A stretch of DNA of 64,000 bases from Coptis chinensis (taxonomy: Eukaryota; Streptophyta; Magnoliopsida; Ranunculales; Ranunculaceae). The position numbers and the translations under genes were made by a program. Under the pieces are notes generated by a model. That model was not told the DNA's origin. It worked only from the letters and a program-made list of their open reading frames with translations, and did not search any database. The stretch is taken from the NCBI GenBank assembly GCA_015680905.1, contig CM027385.1, positions 22,884,501 to 22,948,500 of the forward strand, in the 5' to 3' direction. Each line of letters opens with the position of its first letter. Positions within the stretch are counted from its first letter, which is position 1. Positions 57,701 to 64,000 of the stretch are shown here, piece by piece.

Positions 57701-60700
57701 GAAGTTTTGATCGTTTTTGGACCTTCTATATACTGGCACTGCAGGTATAGCCGTATCGTTACTGTACTAACCACTTTGGAAGTTGATCTAGTTTCTTTTG
57801 TGAATTAACTATCAAATGTTTGGAATTGTTTTGCTGCAGGCAATGGTGATTATTGCATGGAAAGCTACTTCACCATTGGATGTACTTCGAAAGGATCTTA
57901 TAAAACCTGTGTCTAGTATATTCATCACAGCAGCTGCGCTTCGCCTACTTCAAAGTATGAATGCTCTTATATTGTTCCAAGGATCTAATTCTAGAACAAA
58001 TTCTTCTTTTCCATTTTCTGTGCTTCCATCTAACACGAAATAATATTATATAATATTCTTAGTGGAAGTGTTGTAGGTAAAAGTTGTACCAATCGACTAA
58101 AGTAATTAATAAAAATGGCAGTTGCATAGAATGTAGTAGTGCTACTACTCCTGTATGGAACTTCAGGGATATGCTTTTATTCAAACAACTTCTTTTATTC
58201 AAACAACTGCTTTTATTCAATAGGAACAATCATGCTGCTTGTCTCACTTGATAAAGGTTGCTTTCGTGTTGCTGTTAAAAATTTTACATTATTTCCCCAT
58301 TTTTGGTTTTGGCAGGCATTCTGGAATTGCTCTTAAACTTTCCGGGCTTTCATAGATGGAGGTTTACTGATGTGCTAAGAACACTTCTTAAGATAGTAGT
58401 TAGTCTTGCATGGGCAGTTATCCTTCCGTTTTTTTATTGGCATTCATTAAAAGTTGCTCCTGACCAAGTGAAAGATGTAATGAACTGGCTTCGCCAAGTC
58501 AAGACCATACCACCTTTGTATGCTATGGCGGTGATTCTGTACTTACTTCCGAATTTACTAGCAGCACTACTGTTCATCTTTCCAATGCTCAGACGCTGGA
58601 TTGAAAACTCAGATTGGCACATAGTGAGGTTTTTATTGTGGTGGTCCCAGGTATCCATGACCAAGCCCATCCTTTTCCTCTCTTCCGCACACCTGCCTTT
58701 TTTGTTTTGTTTTGTTTTTTTGACTTTGGATTCTCATTGTTTGGCTGCATGAAGTATAATTTCCCACAACTGACTTGTTCAGAATTGGAGCTAAACAAAA
58801 AAAATTCAACATAAGACTGCAAAATAACATAAGCTATTGTGAGGTGCATCCAATCTCTTAAATGGAACTAACAAGCATTCTTTGGCGAGTTATTAGTTGG
58901 AAGCAGCAGATTAGGCTTTTAATAACTTAGAGTAGAGTAACCTTCTGTACATCTTATTGAGAATTAACTGTGATGTCACTCTACCACTGATACTGTCACC
59001 GTGTAAAGACCTGGTGCAAGAGGTCTGTCGTTTTCCTCCAGAAGGCATAGGTAGTAGGTACAAAGTAGAGATTGATTTTCACGAACCCTAGGTATTGGAT
59101 GACCTTTAACCACGCGGGGCAAGAATATCTTGAGGTATCACAGCCCCCAAACCTTTAGTATGAGCTGTCCTCGAATACCCATTTTCTGACAACCCTCCAC
59201 TCTAACATGAATAATGTTCACCCTTGAACCTCTCAACAAGTGATGTGGGCTTAAAGGTCTCTCTACAAAGTAGAAACCCATTGTCACCTAAGATTTTCAG
59301 GTCATAGATGAAGATTAACCGTTGTGGGACTAAACTCCTGCCACAGCCTTTACCCCCTTGGTCTAGGTGGCTTTGCAGCACACCCTCGAGGTATCACATT
59401 AACACCGACATTGTTACCAGGAAACATATTTCATAGGAAATATTTTCATTTTCTCCTAAAATTGAATCTTCCTAATAATACCTTGAAAAGAATCAAATCT
59501 TATTTTTCTTCGAAACCAAAAAGAATCAGAAACTGTTTCTCCTGTATTCAGATGTATTTTCTTTGGTATTTGAATCTCTCTCCTTATTTTCTTTTTCCCT
59601 ATCAAAAGCATACAGCAGCAGAAATATGTTGTTTTTCAATTTTTTTTCTTATATATATATTCCGTATCTTGCATTCTTTTATATTCTCATTTTGCACCAC
59701 ACTTATTAGCTAAAAGAGCTGTTTTCTTTGCTTATCTCTCTTTTTAAAGAATACTTCATCATGATTTGCAGCCCAGAATTTACGTTGGAAGGGGAATGCA
59801 TGAAAGTCAGTTTTCTCTTATAAAGTGAGTTTGACAAGTGACGTATGAATTCATAATTTGATTAAGCAACTATTTCAGCTCAGATTTGTTCATTTGTTCG
59901 GATCTTTTTTCTCAATGACAGGTATACCTTGTTCTGGGTGCTTCTTTTGTGCTCCAAACTCGCGTTCAGTTATTTCATCATGGTAATTCTCATCTGTATG
60001 CAGCTTCTCCAGAGCTTTAATTCCACTGGTATATGACTCTGCTTAAGGAAATAATCACGGACTAACATCAATTTTCTTTTATTTGTTTGTGAAATCAATT
60101 TTTTCTCCAGATAAAACCTTTGATTCAGCCAACAAAAGATATAATGAGCATCACTCGTGTACAATATATCTGGCATGAATTTTTCCCCAATGGTATTGAA
60201 GTTTTTGTACATATTTGTCCTGATTCATTTCAATTGTAGATACCTACTTGAATTCTATATATAATCTGAAATTTACTTCTTCTGTCATTTCATTCTTTAG
60301 GTAAAATAGAATGTAGTAATTCTTTTCCCAAAGGTCTTAATAGAACCCTACCAAATCCAACATTTGGCTAACTGATATTTTGTGTTTCTTTTTTCTTTTC
60401 TCCTCGATTTGTTCACACAGCTAAAAACAACATTGGTGCTGTTGCGTCACTCTGGGCACCGGTAGTCTTGGTATGTCTTACTACACCATTTTGTTCTTAG
60501 TTGAACTGATATAAATTTTAGATGAGTTAGTTCATAATTGATATATATTCAACATTGATGTAGTAACTAATCAGTAGGCGACATATATGCAGGTTTTTTT
60601 TATGGACACTCAGATTTGGTATTCTATTTTCTCAACCATATATGGTGGCATTTCTGGTGCTTTTAGCCGTCTAGGGGAGGTAATGTGTTTTTGGTGTCTA

Positions 60701-63257
60701 CATACAGTGCTACCAGCTCTCACTCAGCGTATTACAGTTTCCTTGCTTGACATGTTTACACACTATATTGCGGAAAAAGAGAGATTTAAAAATTCAATAT
60801 ACCCAAATATCCATCTCTCTAACTGAAACTATGAACGAACACACATAAGGATTGTTGGGAACTATTTATGTGAGATCCATCTAAGCATCATTGTTTCTTC
60901 TCTTACTTCAATTTTTTTTTCTTCTTCTTCTTCTTGACGTCCCTTGTTACTTTTAAGTAGATACGAACTCTGGGCATGCTAAGATCAAGATTTCAATCCT
61001 TACCTGGAGCTTTTAACTCATACTTGGTACCTTCGGAAAGAAGTCAGAAAAGGGGATTTTCTTTCTCAAAGCGTTTTGCAGAGGTTTCATTTTTTTTATC
61101 TGCGTATTGTAAGTTTGCTATGCTGGAAACTATAGTTCCACATGACGTGATTTTATTTTCTGCTTCGCAGGTGTCAGCAAATAGGAGAACTGAAGCTGCA
61201 AAGTTTGCTCAATTATGGAATGAGGTGATATGTAGTTTCCGAGAAGAAGATCTCATAAGCGATAGGAAAGGCCTCTCAACCGGATTTAGCCAATTTGTTC
61301 TCCTATTTTCTTTTGTTCACTGTTCAGTTAGAATTATCTTGAAAATCTACTTACCAGAAAACAGTTCGAGTTGAATCATTTTGGTTGCTCTTTTATTCCA
61401 GGGAGATGGATCTATTGCTAGTCCCCTATACGTCAGATCCTAGTCTCAAATTGATACAATGGCCACCTTTCTTGCTTGCCAGCAAGGTCTGTGTGATCAC
61501 TTTTCTGTATAGTCTAATAATATCTGCTACTTGTGATTGTTGATTTTTGATCTATACGTGCAGATTCCTGTAGCACTAGACATGGCTGCCCAATTTCGAT
61601 CTAAAGATTTGGATCTCTGGAAACGTATTTGCGCTGATGAATATATGAAATGTGCTGTGATCGAATGCTACGAGTCACTAAAACTTGTCCTCAATGTTTT
61701 AGTTGTTGGGGAAAATGAGAAAAGGTTCTTCTTTAGCACTTTGATGAAAAACCATTTGCTATAAGTCTTTTCATTTCACTCTTAGTTATCGTACTCTCGA
61801 AACAGAAAGTTTTCCTTTCAAGCTTTCTGTATTTTAGTTTTATAGCATATATATTATTATGAGACATCTTAACTGTTTGAAATTAGCAACAGTAGTCATT
61901 ATTCACTACCACAATTACCTTCAGAGCTATATTCTATTTTTAAACGTGTCTTCAGCGATAAGTTTATACGTTCTCTAATCATACCATTTTCATTATTTCC
62001 TTTTCCGCTCTTTCAAAATTTTCAAGGCTACGCATGCACTCTAGGTTCTTAAAATTCTAGACATGCAACACCATGTACCCTGTGATTGCAGTTGATAAAC
62101 ATGTAAAGTTCACTCCCGTGGAGAACTTATTCTGATAGAAAGAATCTAAGACTGAAAAGCAAAGACATGAGGTCACATACAAGCTTTCTTAATAGTAAAA
62201 GAATGGTTGACTTTAGTGTTGAAAAACCCCATTCTCGATACTAAAATCTACACCCTAACCAACTTTCAATTTCTTTTCTTCTCCCGTGGTGCAACAGGAT
62301 AATCAGTAGTATCTTCAAAGAAGTTGAAAGTACCATATTGAAGAATACTTTTCTGGCAAATTTCAGAATGGGTCCTTTGCCTGCCCTTTGCAAGACGTTT
62401 GTGGAGCTCATCGGGATCTTGGTGAGTCCTTAAACAGAACTAGTTCTGAGATATTTGCTTTATTTCAGTGTTTGTTTTCTGGGGACTATGCTGTGCTTGG
62501 CTATTATATGAGTTGTAATCAGGGGGGGCCTTTTGGGAGCAGGAAATGGTCTTTAGGGTAGCTTCTTGCCAGTTCCTTAAGTGTTGATGTAATGGTCACT
62601 ATTATATCACTTTTGGTTTTACAGATCAAAAAAGAAAATCCTGTGTTTTCTTTTGTTTTGTGGAAAGTAATACCTTTTTTTTCCCTCTATTACAGAAAAG
62701 TGCTGATCCAACTAAACGAGATACTGTAGTATTGTTGCTGCAGGATATGTTGGAAGTAGTTACCCGTGATATGATGGTGAATGAGATTCGGTTGGTGAAC
62801 TCTACAATTCCATACCAATCAGGCTAAGATCATCAAGATATACATGCATAAAATACCATGTAATTTTTCCTTATTTCTTAAATTGTTTTGCAGTGAATTT
62901 GTTGAACTTGGACATGGTAACAAGGATTCAGTCCCTAGAAGACAAATTTTCGCAGGAACTGATCCAAAGCCAGCTATAGTGTTCCCTCCTGTAGCTACAT
63001 CACATTGGGAAGAACAGGTAAGTTATAGATATTTAACAATTTTGTTGCTCAACCAACAAAGTAGAAAAGTAAAATAGAGCATACATTTTCTATTGTACAA
63101 TTCAGATAAAACGCCTCTATCTCCTGTTGACGGTGAAAGAGTCTGCGGTTGATGTGCCAACAAACCTTGAAGCACGTAGAAGAATTACATTCTTTGCAAA
63201 CTCTTTATTTATGGACATGCCACGTGCCCCTCGAGTTCGTAAAATGCTCTCATTCAG
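54704..63257 (+). CDS. CALS5: Callose synthase 5-like gene (CALS5/GSL2), 5' part, 27 exons
   Basis: Encodes the N-terminal ~1072 residues of a plasma-membrane (1,3)-beta-glucan synthase (GT48), which makes callose from UDP-glucose; the Arabidopsis relative CALS5 acts in pollen wall patterning. Exons: 54704-54887, 54989-55089, 55264-55482, 55595-55705, 55789-55917, 56012-56104, 56554-56645, 56805-56931, 57050-57187, 57282-57358, 57451-57529, 57619-57744, 57840-57954, 58316-58650, 59772-59824, 59922-59982, 60111-60192, 60421-60470, 60593-60679, 60961-61083, 61171-61265, 61402-61486, 61564-61724, 62298-62421, 62696-62790, 62894-63017, 63106-63257. Phases all join. The start [19 protein letters not shown] is CALS5-like. 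A Vta1-like N-region is followed by FKS1 domain 1 ([20 protein letters not shown], ~316-335) and about six membrane segments (~480-750). The large catalytic domain lies past the right edge. Intron 21 has a GA donor. No stops or frameshifts interrupt the exons. Confidence 0.95.
58651..59771 (+). other. Long intron 14 of the callose synthase gene
   Basis: This 1.1-kb intron is bounded by GTATCC and TTTGCAG. The part 58980-59420 differs in character: less AT-rich, with GAGGTATCACA words at both ends (about 59130 and 59388). It looks like an inserted old repeat. I cannot assign it to a family. Confidence 0.5.
61266..61401 (+). other. Intron 21 with a GA-AG boundary
   Basis: The exon must end at 61265 (GAT AG) and resume at 61402 (G GAG ATG) to keep the conserved residues [16 protein letters not shown]. 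The donor then reads AG|GAAAGG instead of AG|GTAAGG; the acceptor CCAG is normal. No GT nearby gives a correct join. Without splicing the frame runs into a stop at 61372-61374. Confidence 0.8.
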
Positions 63258-63376
63258 GTTTGTTCCTATGTTATTGATATTGAGAAGACCATGTACTCTC
63301 CTATTGCTTTTTTCTCCTTGAAAATGCTCTTCAGCTATTGTGCTATTCACATTCATAATTTTTCTGGTAGCATATA

Positions 63377-63475
63377 GGGTTGCACTGTCACTGATATTAG
63401 TCAATTTATGAACTCATCATGGCCACTACACCTTGGGGCAGGACACATTGCATTGAGATACCTCAAGGGTTCCTG
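63377..63475 (+). pseudogene. Copia pol fragment, copy 1, in callose synthase intron
   Basis: About 100 bp encodes DISQFMNSSWPLHLGA and IALRYLKGSW, the well-known region just before copia RNase H (S-Q-F-M-H-S-P...RYLKGT). No flanking RT or LTR is present. It is paired with a second copy at 63706. Confidence 0.7.
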
Positions 63476-63497
63476 GTCATAGTATCTTATATGCTAA

Positions 63498-63686
63498 GTT
63501 ACATTGACACGGATACATGTGTCCATATTCGACACGGATACGAAGTGTCTGACACGGCCAAATATCTAAAATTGAGGTATATGAGTAGTATATCACATAC
63601 AATATGTGTCCATGGTATGTCCGACACGGGCACATGGATACGTATCGGACACGGATTATTTTAAGAATATGGCGTGTCCATGTAAC
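63498..63686. mobile_element. Small inverted-repeat element rich in GACACGG words
   Basis: About 189 bp starts GTTACATTGACACGGATAC and ends with a near-complement, GTGTCCATGTAAC. The interior has repeated GACACGG and GTGTCC words. No clear target duplication was found. It is flanked by the two copia fragments. Confidence 0.5.
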
Positions 63687-63705
63687 ATAGCTTATATGGG
63701 AATAA

Positions 63706-63805
63706 GGGGTTGTTCTGTCACTGCTATTAGTCAATTTATGCACTCACCACAGACACTGCACCTTGGGGCAGCACACATTGCATTGAGATACCTCAAAGGT
63801 TCCTG
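63706..63805 (+). pseudogene. Copia pol fragment, copy 2, in callose synthase intron
   Basis: It encodes AISQFMHSPQTLHLGA and IALRYLKGS, the same region as copy 1 at 63377 and about 85-90% alike by eye. The frame is intact in this short piece. No further copia domains are attached. Confidence 0.7.
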
Positions 63806-64000
63806 TTTATTTTTATTATTTTTATTATTTTTTTAATTTATTTATTTATTTTTTTTTTTCTCGTTGGCAAGCAGGGTTTTTAACAAGGTCCCCTACCCCT
63901 TTATTAAAATAAAAAGCTTAGAGTCAATTACATCCCATATACTGTTTTCCACTAGCATCCTCATGTACAATTTTCCTAATATCTTCTGAGAATGAACTAG

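Larger units (their letters stand above)
63258..64000 (+). other. Intron 27 of the callose synthase gene, incomplete
   Basis: The donor GTTTGT follows exon 27 at 63257. No further exon is seen before the window ends, so this intron is at least 743 bp. It contains two copia fragments around a small inverted-repeat element and T-rich runs near 63808-63865. Confidence 0.7.

Overview
This is repeat-rich nuclear DNA of a flowering plant, most likely a eudicot; I cannot name the species from the sequence. About the first 46.4 kb is one decayed Ty3/gypsy retrotransposon of the Tat/Ogre type (called G1 here, + strand) blown apart by other elements that inserted into it. Next come a Ty1/copia element and the 5' half of a single-copy host gene, a callose synthase closely resembling CALS5/GSL2.

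G1 can be followed as fragments: protease at 150-408, first half of reverse transcriptase (RT) at 1670-2407, second half of RT plus two RNase H regions at 7243-8671, integrase at 22211-23356, a tandem-repeat tail and an antisense ORF at 23357-26646, a polypurine tract and the first 56 bases of the 3' LTR at 27055-27123, and the rest of that LTR from 46022. Four gaps separate these fragments. Each gap is one insertion with a readable target-site duplication (TSD): a copia solo LTR (409-1669, GTCCC/GTCCT), a CACTA DNA transposon (2408-7242, TAT), a long-LTR element without coding capacity (8672-22210, GGCAA), and a tandem double Athila-like element (27124-46021, TCATC). The third insertion carries three more: a solo LTR of its own family in opposite orientation (10028-13688, ACATA), a second copia solo LTR (18686-19955, AGGCA) and a hAT-type MITE (20697-21204, TCCTCCAC).

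The CACTA element has no transposase but carries pieces of at least two host genes on its minus strand: the 3' end of translation elongation factor eEF2 and four exons, with introns, of a GH28 polygalacturonase. Both are broken by stops or frameshifts. The Athila-like element has the structure LTR-internal-LTR-internal-LTR. Each internal part encodes gag and protease but no RT or integrase.

To the right lie a 253-bp MITE (46943-47195), a nearly intact Ale-type copia element on the minus strand (47500-52765, with an Asp-to-Asn change in the integrase triad), about 1.9 kb of unassigned DNA, and the callose synthase gene. I modelled 27 exons (54704-63257) covering the N-terminal ~1072 residues. 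All exon phases join and all introns are GT-AG except intron 21, which reads GA-AG. The catalytic half lies beyond the right edge. The last visible intron carries two copia fragments flanking a small inverted-repeat element.

The only host gene likely to be expressed here is the callose synthase; everything else is mobile DNA or its debris. No tRNA, rRNA or CRISPR feature was seen.
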